From an uncultured Lachnospiraceae bacterium (GTDB lineage: Bacteria; Bacillota; Clostridia; Lachnospirales; Lachnospiraceae): 12,051 nucleotides of DNA. Under the pieces are notes generated by a model. That model saw only the letters and a program-made list of their open reading frames with translations. It was not told where the DNA came from and ran no database searches. Position numbers and translations under genes: made by a program. Where the stretch lies: assembly GCA_902783095.1 (NCBI GenBank), contig CACZPX010000088.1, positions 1-12,051 of the forward strand, given 5' to 3'. Shown in pieces: positions 1-6,451 of the stretch (position 1 is its first letter; every line of letters begins with the position of its first letter).

Positions 1-1637
1 TCTCCCTGACGTCCGGAACGTCCTCGAAGCTGATTATCTATACGTCTGGATTCGTGGCGCTCTGTACCGATGATCTTTAAGCCGCCTGCGGCGCGGGCCG
101 CGTCGTCCAGCTTGATATCGGTACCGCGGCCGGCCATGTTGGTGGCGATGGTCACCGCACCGTGCAGGCCGGCGTCGGCCACGATCTCGGCCTCCATCTC
201 GTGGAACTTGGCGTTCAATACGTTGTGCTTGATGTTGCGGCGCTTTAAGAGCGCGGACAGTTCCTCGGACGCTTCGATGGTGATGGTGCCCACCAGCACG
301 GGCTGCCCCTTGGCGTGGGAATTGATCACTTCCTCCACGATGGCGTGCAGCTTCTCGCGGCGGGTCTTGTAGACCGCGTCCTCGTGGTCCACGCGGATCA
401 CCGGCTTGTTGGTGGGGATCTCGATCACGTCCATGCCGTAGATGTCGCGGAATTCCTTTTCTTCCGTCATGGCGGTACCCGTCATGCCGGCCTTCTTCTC
501 AAATTTGTTGAAGAAGTTCTGGAAGGTGATGGTGGCGAGCGTCTTGCTCTCGCGCTTCACCTTCACGCGCTCCTTGGCCTCGATGGCCTGGTGCAGGCCG
601 TCCGAATAGCGGCGGCCCGGCATGATGCGGCCCGTGAACTCGTCCACGATCAGCACTTCGTCGTCCTTGACCACGTAGTCCTTGTCGCGGAACATCAGGT
701 AGTTCGCGCGCAGCGCCAGGATGATGTTGTGCTGGATCTCCAGGTTTTCCGGATCCGCCAGGTTTTCGATCTGGAAGTAGTCCTCCACCTTTTTCACGCC
801 GCGGGCGGTCAGGTGGACCTGCTTTTCCTTTTCGCTCAGGATAAAGTCGCCGCTCTCCTTCTGCTCCACCTTCATGATGGCGTCCATCTTGGAGAGTTCC
901 GTGGCCTCGCCGCGCTCCATGCGGGCGGCCAGGTAGTCGCAGACCTCGTAGAGCTTGGTGGACTTGCCGCTCTGGCCGGAGATGATCAGCGGGGTACGGG
1001 CTTCGTCGATCAGCACCGAGTCGACCTCGTCCACGATGGCGTAGGCAAGGTCCCGCAGCACCATCTGCTCCTTGTAGATGACCATGTTGTCGCGCAGGTA
1101 GTCAAAGCCCAGCTCGTTGTTGGTCACGTAGGTGATGTCGCAGTTGTAGGCCGCGCGGCGCTCCTCGGAGTCCATGGAGTTTAAGACGCAGCCCACGGTA
1201 AGTCCCAGAAAGCGGTGCACCGTGCCCATCCATTCGGCGTCGCGGCTGGCCAGATAGTCGTTGACCGTCACCACGTGCACGCCGCGCCCTGTCAGCGCGT
1301 TTAAGTAGGAAGGCAGCGTGGCCACCAGGGTCTTGCCTTCACCGGTGCGCATCTCCGCGATGCGGCCCTGATGCAGGACGATGCCGCCGATCAGCTGCAC
1401 CCGGTAATGCTCCATGCCGAGCGTTCTGCGCGCGCCCTCGCGGACCACCGCGTAGGCTTCCGGCAGGATGTCGTCCAGCGTTTCGCCCTCTTTTAAGCGC
1501 GCCTTGAACTCCGCGGTCTTTCCGCGCAGCTGCTCGTCCGACAGCGCCATCATGGAATCCCGCAGGGACTCGATCTGTCTGACAAGCGGCATGATACGCT
1601 TGATCTCTTTTTCGCTTCTCGTTTTGAATAAGCCCAT
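1..1637 (-). CDS. secA: Preprotein translocase ATPase SecA, N-terminal 545 codons (cut by window edge)
   Basis: SecA is the motor of the Sec pathway: it binds preproteins in the cytoplasm and drives them through SecYEG with ATP. The frame is open from ATG at 1637 to the left edge. It begins MGLFKTRSEKEIKRI and carries Walker A (MRTGEGKT, residues 96-103), the Walker B/DEAD-like DEVD at 203-206, a preprotein cross-linking region from about 220 to 370 (ending near IVDEFTGRIMPGRRYSDG), GMTGTA at the start of the second nucleotide-binding fold, TNMAGRGTD, and finally IIGTERHESRRIDNQLRGR just before the edge. That last motif is the arginine-finger region. The helical wing, scaffold and C-terminal linker lie outside the window; SecA is normally 800-900 residues. 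The start is supported by GAGGTG at 1646-1651, eight bases upstream. It follows xth on the same strand after 38 bases, so co-transcription is likely. No frameshift was seen when reading the frame codon by codon. Confidence 0.97.
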   Translation of the reverse strand, partial: MGLFKTRSEKEIKRIMPLVRQIESLRDSMMALSDEQLRGKTAEFKARLKEGETLDDILPEAYAVVREGARRTLGMEHYRVQLIGGIVLHQGRIAEMRTGEGKTLVATLPSYLNALTGRGVHVVTVNDYLASRDAEWMGTVHRFLGLTVGCVLNSMDSEERRAAYNCDITYVTNNELGFDYLRDNMVIYKEQMVLRDLAYAIVDEVDSVLIDEARTPLIISGQSGKSTKLYEVCDYLAARMERGEATELSKMDAIMKVEQKESGDFILSEKEKQVHLTARGVKKVEDYFQIENLADPENLEIQHNIILALRANYLMFRDKDYVVKDDEVLIVDEFTGRIMPGRRYSDGLHQAIEAKERVKVKRESKTLATITFQNFFNKFEKKAGMTGTAMTEEKEFRDIYGMDVIEIPTNKPVIRVDHEDAVYKTRREKLHAIVEEVINSHAKGQPVLVGTITIEASEELSALLKRRNIKHNVLNAKFHEMEAEIVADAGLHGAVTIATNMAGRGTDIKLDDAARAAGGLKIIGTERHESRRIDNQLRGRSGRQG

Positions 1638-1655
1638 GTCTTTATCACCTCATCC

Positions 1656-1670
1656 GTCGCCTTCGGCGAC
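1656..1670 (-). other. Small perfect hairpin between xth and secA
   Basis: GTCGCC and GGCGAC form a perfect 6-bp stem with a 3-base loop in the 38-base gap between xth and secA, just upstream of the secA ribosome binding site. There is no T-run after it on either strand, so it does not look like an intrinsic terminator. It could be an mRNA processing or stability element, or the remnant of a short repeat. Function not known. Confidence 0.4.
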
Positions 1671-1675
1671 ACCTT

Positions 1676-2428
1676 CTACGCTATCACCAGTTCCACCGGA
1701 CAGTGATCCGAACCGTAGATCTCCGTGTGGATCGCGGCGTCCCGCAAACGGTCCTTTAACGCTTCCGAAACCAGATAGTAATCGATGCGCCACCCCACGT
1801 TCTTCTCGCGGGCCTTAAAGCGGTACGACCACCAGGAATACTCCACCTTGTCCGGATAGAAATACCGGAACGTATCGATAAACCCCGCGTTCAGCAGGGC
1901 GGTAAACTTGCCGCGCTCCTCGTCCGTAAAGCCCGGGTTGCGGCGGTTCGTCTTGGGGTTCTTTAAGTCGATATCCTGATGCGCCACGTTCAGGTCGCCG
2001 CAGAAGATCACCGGTTTGGTCTGCTCCAGGCGCTTTAAATGCGCCAGAAAGGCGTCCTCCCAGGTCATGCGGTAGTCCAGGCGCCGCAGCTCGTCCTGCG
2101 AATTGGGCGTGTAGCAGGTCACGTACCAGTAGTCCGGAAACTCCAGGCTGATCACGCGGCCCTCGTGGTCGTGCTCCTCCGCGCCGATGCCGTACACGAC
2201 GTTTTGCGGCTCCCGTTTTGTGAACACCGCCGTGCCGGAGTAGCCCTTCTTTTCCGCGTAGTTCCAGAAGGACGTGTAGCCGTCAAAGGCCAGGTCGATC
2301 TGTCCTTCCTGCAGCTTGGTCTCCTGCAGGGAGAACAGGTCGGCGTCCAGGCTCTTAAAGACCTCTTCAAAGCCCTTGCCTGCGCAGGCGCGCAGCCCGT
2401 TCACGTTCCAGGATATCATCTTGGTCAT
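1676..2428 (-). CDS. xth: Exodeoxyribonuclease III (AP endonuclease, ExoA/Xth family)
   Basis: A complete 250-residue Mg2+-dependent AP endonuclease / 3'-5' exonuclease of the endonuclease-exonuclease-phosphatase fold, acting in base excision repair. The length is normal for the family. Visible catalytic elements: ISWNVNGLRA with N8; LQETK with the metal ligand E36; YTPNS with Y106; the GDLNVAH motif with D145 and N147; the WWSYR and WRIDYYLVS segments; and the terminal SDHCP with D241-H242. All the expected active-site residues are present. The start is one base after the valS stop (TGA, T, ATG), so translation is probably coupled to valS. No strong Shine-Dalgarno is present, only G-rich sequence inside the valS 3' end. 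The ATG at 2419 (codon 4) is an alternative start that would also give a normal N-terminus. The closest relatives are the Bacillus ExoA type rather than the E. coli XthA type, judged only by the N-terminal motif. Confidence 0.96.
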   Translation of the reverse strand: MTKMISWNVNGLRACAGKGFEEVFKSLDADLFSLQETKLQEGQIDLAFDGYTSFWNYAEKKGYSGTAVFTKREPQNVVYGIGAEEHDHEGRVISLEFPDYWYVTCYTPNSQDELRRLDYRMTWEDAFLAHLKRLEQTKPVIFCGDLNVAHQDIDLKNPKTNRRNPGFTDEERGKFTALLNAGFIDTFRYFYPDKVEYSWWSYRFKAREKNVGWRIDYYLVSEALKDRLRDAAIHTEIYGSDHCPVELVIA

Positions 2429-2429
2429 A

Positions 2430-5141
2430 TCACTGCCCCAGTCCCTTTAAGCGCTCGCTCACCTCGTCCATCATCTGCTGGTACCTGGCGAGCTTCTCCT
2501 TTTCTTCCGCCACCTTTGCCTCGGGCGCGCGGGACAGGAACTTCTCGTTGTTCAGCATGCCGTTGGAGCGGGCGATCTCGCCCTGCAGGCGGTTCTTTTC
2601 TTTAGTAAGGCGCTCGATCTCCTTCGCGATGTCCACCAGGTCCGCCAGCGGCAGGTAGCAGGTCGCGCCCGCGCACACGGCGGAGACGGCGTCGTCCGGG
2701 ATGCCCGCCTTATCGGCGCAGACCTCCACCTCGGAGGCGGACGCCAGCGTGGCGAAGAAGGTCTTTCCGTCTTCAAAGGCGCGGCGCACAGACTCGTCCG
2801 CGCTCACCACGAAGACCTTGGCCTTGCGGGACGGCGGCACCTCCATGGACAGGCGCACGCCGCGGATCGCGCGGACGGCCTCCTTGATCAGTTCCACCTT
2901 TTTCTCGGTGTCGGCAAAGTTCTTCGCCTCGTCGTACACCGGCCAGGCGGAGCGCATGATGGTCTCCTCTTCGTCCTGCAGGTTGCAGAAGATCTCCTCG
3001 GTGATGAACGGCATGAACGGATGCAGCAGCTTTAACGCGTCGATCAGCACGTTCTTTAAGGTGACCAGCACGGCCGCGCGGGAGGCGGCGTTCTCGCTGC
3101 GCAGACGGGGCTTGGCCATCTCGATGTACCAGTCGCAGAACTCCTCCCAGATAAAGTCGTAGATCTTGCCCAGTGCGATGCCGAGCTCGTATTTGTCCAT
3201 GTTCAGGGTGACGTCCCTTGTCAGGGTGTTCACCTTGCTGACGATCCACTTGTCGGCGTCCTCCAGCACGGCCGCGGAGGCGTCCACCGCGTCGTCCTCG
3301 TTCATCATGATAAAGCGGGACGCGTTCCAGATCTTGTTCGCAAAATTGCGGCAGGCTTCCACCTTCTCCCAGGAGAAGCGCATGTCGTTGCCGGGTGCGT
3401 TGCCGGTCAGAAGCGTCATGCGCAGGGCGTCCGCGCCGTACTTGTCGATCACTTCCAGCGGATCGATGCCGTTGCCCAGGGATTTGCTCATCTTGCGGCC
3501 CTGCGCGTCGCGCACCAGGCCGTGGATCAGCACGGTATCAAACGGCGCCTTGCCGGTGTAAGCCAGGCCGGAGAAGATCATGCGGCTTACCCAGAAGCCG
3601 ATGATGTCGTAGCCGGTGACCAGCGTATCGGTGGGATAGAAATACTTCAATTCCTCCGTCTCCTGCGGCCAGCCCAGCGTGGAGAAGGGCCACAGCGCGG
3701 ACGAGAACCAGGTGTCCAGCGTGTCCGGATCCTGTGTAAGGTGCGTGCAGCCGCACTTGGGGCATACGGCGGGCGCGCCGTCCTTGCTCACCACCACTTC
3801 GCCGCAGTCGTCGCAGTACCAGGCCGGGATCTGGTGGCCCCACCACAGCTGACGGGAGATGCACCAGTCGCGGGTATTGTTCATCCAGTTCAGATAGGTC
3901 TTGTTGAAGCGCTCCGGCACGTAGCGGATGGTGCCGTCCTCCACGGCTTTGATGGCCGGGCCGGCCAGCGGGTCCATGCGCACGAACCACTGCTTGGAGA
4001 TCATCGGCTCGATGTCCGAGTGGCAGCGGTAGCAGGTGCCCACGTCGTGCTTTAAGGGCTCCACGCGCTTTAAATAGCCGCCCGCCTCCAGGTCGGCCAG
4101 GATGGCCTTGCGGCCCTCTTTGACGGTCATGCCGGCGTACTTGCCGCAGTCCAGGACCTCCGGCTCGCCCTCGGCCGCCTTGCCGCTCGCGATGTAGGCC
4201 GCAGCCTCGGCCGCGTCCGCCGCGCCGGTCAGATGGCCGTCGTAGGTGAGCATGCGCACGCGCGGCAGGTTGTGGCGGTTGCCCACCTCAAAGTCGTTCG
4301 GGTCGTGCGCGGGCGTGATCTTCACCACGCCGGTGCCCTTTTCCATATCCGCGTGCTCGTCGCACACGATGGGGATCTCCTTGTTCAGCAGCGGCAGGAT
4401 CACGTGGCAGCCGTGCAGATGCGCGTAGCGCGGATCGTCCCCGTTGATGGCCACGGCGGTATCGCCGAGCATGGTCTCGGGGCGCGTGGTGGCAAGCTCC
4501 AGCATCTCGCCGGTCTCCTTGACCGGGTAGAGCAGGTGCCAGAAATTGCCGTCCTTCTCTTCATATTCCACCTCCGCGTCGGAGATGGAGGTGTTGCAGA
4601 ACGGGCACCAGTTCACCATGCGGTTGCCGCGGTAGATCCAGCCCTTTTCATACAGGTTCACGAACACGGTCTTCACCGCCTCGGAGCAGCCCTCGTCCAT
4701 GGTGAAGCGCTCGCGGCTCCAGTCGCAGGAGGAGCCCAGCTTCTTTAACTGGCTCACGATGCGGTTGCCGTACTTTTCCTTCCAGGCCCAGGCGCGCTCC
4801 AGAAAGCCCTTGCGGCCTACCATGTCCTTGGTGAGGCCTTCGCCGCGCATGGCTTCCACCACCTTGGCCTCGGTCGCGATGGAGGCGTGGTCCGTGCCGG
4901 GCACCCACAGCGCCTCATAGCCCTGCATGCGCTTGTAGCGGATCAGGATGTCCTGCAGGGTGTTGTCCATGGCGTGCCCCATGTGCAGCTGCCCGGTGAT
5001 GTTGGGCGGCGGCATCACGATGGTGTACGGCTTTTTGTCCGGATCGATGTGGGCCGCGAAATAGTTCTTATCCAGCCAGTTCTGATATATCCTGTCCTCG
5101 ATCACGCTCGGATCATAGGTCTTTGACAGTTCCTTGCTCAT
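2430..5141 (-). CDS. valS: Valyl-tRNA synthetase
   Basis: Class I aminoacyl-tRNA synthetase that charges tRNA-Val and hydrolyses mischarged Thr-tRNA-Val. With the start chosen here it is 903 residues, close to the usual 880-900. In order: the PPPNITG/HMGH signature (HMGH at 53-56); a Cys pair C179/C182; the CP1 editing domain with TTRPETMLGDT from 218; a second pair C370/C373; a probable zinc knuckle C443/C446 with C460/C463; DTWFSSALWPFS; KMSKS at 550-554; an anticodon-binding helical domain; and a C-terminal coiled coil (about 835-903) that contacts tRNA. The frame is open upstream to 5276, but those 45 extra codons are translated from the intergenic repeats and have no synthetase similarity. 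The ATG at 5141 has AGAGGAAA just upstream and gives the family-typical N-terminus. No T-box leader is seen. xth follows after one base. Confidence 0.97.
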   Translation of the reverse strand: MSKELSKTYDPSVIEDRIYQNWLDKNYFAAHIDPDKKPYTIVMPPPNITGQLHMGHAMDNTLQDILIRYKRMQGYEALWVPGTDHASIATEAKVVEAMRGEGLTKDMVGRKGFLERAWAWKEKYGNRIVSQLKKLGSSCDWSRERFTMDEGCSEAVKTVFVNLYEKGWIYRGNRMVNWCPFCNTSISDAEVEYEEKDGNFWHLLYPVKETGEMLELATTRPETMLGDTAVAINGDDPRYAHLHGCHVILPLLNKEIPIVCDEHADMEKGTGVVKITPAHDPNDFEVGNRHNLPRVRMLTYDGHLTGAADAAEAAAYIASGKAAEGEPEVLDCGKYAGMTVKEGRKAILADLEAGGYLKRVEPLKHDVGTCYRCHSDIEPMISKQWFVRMDPLAGPAIKAVEDGTIRYVPERFNKTYLNWMNNTRDWCISRQLWWGHQIPAWYCDDCGEVVVSKDGAPAVCPKCGCTHLTQDPDTLDTWFSSALWPFSTLGWPQETEELKYFYPTDTLVTGYDIIGFWVSRMIFSGLAYTGKAPFDTVLIHGLVRDAQGRKMSKSLGNGIDPLEVIDKYGADALRMTLLTGNAPGNDMRFSWEKVEACRNFANKIWNASRFIMMNEDDAVDASAAVLEDADKWIVSKVNTLTRDVTLNMDKYELGIALGKIYDFIWEEFCDWYIEMAKPRLRSENAASRAAVLVTLKNVLIDALKLLHPFMPFITEEIFCNLQDEEETIMRSAWPVYDEAKNFADTEKKVELIKEAVRAIRGVRLSMEVPPSRKAKVFVVSADESVRRAFEDGKTFFATLASASEVEVCADKAGIPDDAVSAVCAGATCYLPLADLVDIAKEIERLTKEKNRLQGEIARSNGMLNNEKFLSRAPEAKVAEEKEKLARYQQMMDEVSERLKGLGQ

Positions 5142-5145
5142 TTTG

Positions 5146-5152
5146 TTTCCTC
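5146..5152 (-). promoter_or_regulatory. Ribosome binding site that fixes the valS start
   Basis: GAGGAAA on the minus strand lies a few bases before the ATG at 5141, with a second GGAA just upstream. It settles the choice of 5141 over the far upstream in-frame ATG at 5276, which has no convincing site and would translate repeat DNA. Confidence 0.75.
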
Positions 5153-5164
5153 TTCCTTTGTATT

Positions 5165-5216
5165 GTAGATCCTTCGGCTCCGCCCGTTTTCGCGGGCTTC
5201 GCTCAGGATGACGTTG
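5165..5216. repeat. Short intergenic repeat, copy A (full-length, with internal hairpin)
   Basis: This copy runs from GTAGATCCTTCGGCTC, through a small GCCCG/CGGGC hairpin (5182-5186 with 5193-5197), to GGCTTCGCTCAGGATGACGTTG. Its last 25 bases (5192-5216) recur exactly as copy B 40 bases away. Sequences of this kind are scattered through intergenic DNA of many gut Firmicutes and give translated shadows such as VILSEA and PERS. That background is from general knowledge; only the copies in this window were checked. Function is unknown; it may be a mobile-type palindromic repeat. Confidence 0.75.
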
Positions 5217-5231
5217 ACTGCACTTTCTTTT

Positions 5232-5256
5232 GCGGGCTTCGCTCAGGATGACGTTG
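5232..5256. repeat. Short intergenic repeat, copy B (right half only)
   Basis: This is an exact 25-base match to 5192-5216, at a 40-base offset. Only the right half of the unit is present. The CTCAGGATGAC within it (5242-5252) can pair with GTCATTCTGAG of copy C (5272-5282) across a 19-base loop: ten Watson-Crick pairs plus one position that is a G-T wobble on one strand. The pair could form a hairpin in the transcript between the glycosyltransferase and valS. Confidence 0.75.
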
Positions 5257-5271
5257 CTGTTTTGCCTTCCT

Positions 5272-5305
5272 GTCATTCTGAGGAACGTCAGCGACGAAGA
5301 ATCTC
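5272..5305. repeat. Short intergenic repeat, copy C (inverted, overlaps a gene end)
   Basis: This diverged, inverted member reads GTCATTCTGAGGAACG and continues through GACGAAGAATCTC. It overlaps the last codons and the stop of the glycosyltransferase gene (stop at 5288-5290), so the C-terminal EEILRR and the stop are read out of the repeat itself. It differs from copies A and B at several positions, which suggests an older insertion or a different subfamily. Confidence 0.65.
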
Positions 5306-6232
5306 CTCGTCCTGCGCTTCCGTCCCGCAGGTCGCGGAGACGATGTACCGCGGTCTGCCCTTTACTTCCTCATAGATGCGGGCCACGTAGTATCCGATGA
5401 TGCCGATGCTGATCATCAGCAGGCTGCCGATGAACAGTTCCAAAAGGATCACCGTGGTAAAGCCGCCCAGCGCCACGCCGGCGATCTTCTGCACCAGCGA
5501 GACGATGCCCAGTACAATGGACGCGAGCAGCATGATCACCCCCAGTACCGTCACGATGTGCAGCGGCGCCGACGTAAAGGACGCCACGTTCGTGATCGCG
5601 TATTTGATGAGCTTGCCCAGGGACCACTTGCTCTCCCCGGCGGTGCGCTCCTGCACCTCGTATTCCACCGTGGTGCTCCGAAAACCTACCCAGAAGGACA
5701 GTGCGCGGAAAAACACGCCGCGCTCCTTCAGGCCGTTTAGGGCGTCCACCACCTTGCGGTCCATCAGCTTAAAGTCGGAGGCGTCCGCCATGTCAAAGCC
5801 GGTGGACTTGCTGATCATCTTATAGAACAGGCCGGCGCTCGCCTTGTGGGCCAGGCTCTCCTTTCCGCGGCTGGACTTTTTGCCCTCCACCACCTCATAG
5901 CCCTGCTGCCACAGCGCGTACATCTCCGGGATCTTTTCCGGCGGATGCTGCAGGTCGCAGTCCAGCACCACGGCGCAGTCTCCGCGCACGGCCTCCAGCC
6001 CGGCAAACATGGCCGGCTCCTTGCCGAAATTGCGCGAAAAATGCAGGCCGCGCACGCGGGGATTTTCCGCCGCCGCAGCCAGGATCTTCTCCCAGGTGGC
6101 GTCCCGCGAGCCGTCGTCCACAAAGATCAGTTCAAATTGTATGTCAGCGGCGTCCAGTACGGCGCTGATGCGCGACGCAGCCGCCGCGATCATCGCTTCC
6201 TCGTTGAACGCCGGTACGATCACAGAAAGCAT
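5288..6232 (-). CDS. Family 2 glycosyltransferase, GtrB/CsbB/DPM1-like, with two C-terminal membrane helices
   Basis: The protein is 314 residues. The GT-A domain starts MLSVIVPAFNEE and has DDGS at 39-42 and the metal-binding DCDLQHPPE with D91 and D93; the SDFKLMDR segment (152-159) and ERTAGESKWSLGK (195-207) are typical of the polyprenyl-phosphate sugar transferases. Two membrane segments follow at about 224-247 and 258-283, then a short cytoplasmic tail. The family transfers a sugar from a nucleotide donor to undecaprenyl phosphate on the inner leaflet, for later use on cell wall polymers; the actual sugar and acceptor cannot be read from sequence. The frame is open up to 6340, but the ATG at 6232 is preferred: it has AAAGG upstream, gives the family N-terminus, and lies just downstream of a good promoter that the longer form would cover. 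No flippase partner (GtrA-like) is in the window. The tail is encoded by repeat copy C. Confidence 0.92.
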   Translation of the reverse strand: MLSVIVPAFNEEAMIAAAASRISAVLDAADIQFELIFVDDGSRDATWEKILAAAAENPRVRGLHFSRNFGKEPAMFAGLEAVRGDCAVVLDCDLQHPPEKIPEMYALWQQGYEVVEGKKSSRGKESLAHKASAGLFYKMISKSTGFDMADASDFKLMDRKVVDALNGLKERGVFFRALSFWVGFRSTTVEYEVQERTAGESKWSLGKLIKYAITNVASFTSAPLHIVTVLGVIMLLASIVLGIVSLVQKIAGVALGGFTTVILLELFIGSLLMISIGIIGYYVARIYEEVKGRPRYIVSATCGTEAQDEEILRR

Positions 6233-6269
6233 ATCTGCCCTTTCGTAGTCCAACGCATAGATGGACAAT

Positions 6270-6298
6270 ATTATACTAAAGTCCCTTCCAAATGAAAA
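6270..6298 (-). promoter_or_regulatory. Sigma-A type promoter for the glycosyltransferase (and possibly valS-xth-secA)
   Basis: On the minus strand TATAAT (6275-6270) is a perfect -10, preceded after exactly 17 bases by TTTTCA (6298-6293), which matches four of six -35 positions. Transcription would begin near 6263, giving a leader of about 30 bases before the ATG at 6232. This is the best promoter in the left part of the window. No comparably good promoter was found before valS, xth or secA, so it may serve all four genes. Confidence 0.7.
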
Positions 6299-6347
6299 GA
6301 CCGTTTTTCCGCTTTCGCGAAGCCTTTCGTCCCGAAACATGCGAAAT

Positions 6348-6369
6348 GCCGCCCGCGGCTGCGGGCGGC
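6348..6369 (-). terminator. GC-rich hairpin after the anti-sigma gene, probable terminator
   Basis: GCCGCCCGC and GCGGGCGGC form a perfect 9-bp stem with a 4-base loop, about 80 bases beyond the stop of the gene at 6452 and before the next promoter. On the minus strand it is followed by ATTTCGCATGTTT, a weak rather than a proper U-tract. Termination is inferred from position and stem strength; it could instead act as a 3' stabiliser. Confidence 0.5.
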
Positions 6370-6379
6370 GTATGACGGC

Positions 6380-6414
6380 CGCTTAAAAAGCGTGCCTCTG
6401 CCGCATAAAGCGGC
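6380..6414 (-). other. Two small hairpins in the anti-sigma 3' region
   Basis: CGCTT-AAA-AAGCG (6380-6392) and GCCGC-ATAAA-GCGGC (6400-6414) are adjacent 5-bp hairpins, upstream of the larger GC-rich one on the minus strand. Together the three make a structured 3' end of about 70 bases for the sigma/anti-sigma transcript. The rest of the 219-base gap between 6232 and 6452 holds the promoter at 6270-6298 and no credible gene. Confidence 0.4.
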
Positions 6415-6451
6415 GTATCTCTGGCGTGAAGAAGCCTTGCAAAAACAGCGT

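Noticed and set aside
315..1184. 289-codon open frame on the plus strand
   Set aside because: It is antisense to secA, whose frame is intact with all motifs. The His/Val/Leu/Ala-rich product is the usual complement shadow of a GC-rich gene.
1..1637. Truncated secA as a pseudogene
   Set aside because: The frame is open to the window edge and stops only because the sequence stops; there is no internal stop or frameshift.
5162..5167. TACAAT as a -10 box for valS on the minus strand
   Set aside because: No acceptable -35 lies 16-18 bases upstream, and the start site would fall almost on the ribosome binding site, leaving hardly any leader.
5142..5287. T-box leader upstream of valS
   Set aside because: The gap is only 146 bases, filled by repeats, and no T-box core sequence or antiterminator/terminator pair could be found.
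5165..5305. Short regularly spaced repeats as a CRISPR array
   Set aside because: Only two exact direct copies plus one inverted, diverged copy; no uniform spacers and no cas genes.
6233..6340. 36-codon N-terminal extension of the glycosyltransferase
   Set aside because: It would translate through the 6270-6298 promoter and has no family similarity. The ATG at 6232 has a ribosome binding site and a normal N-terminus.
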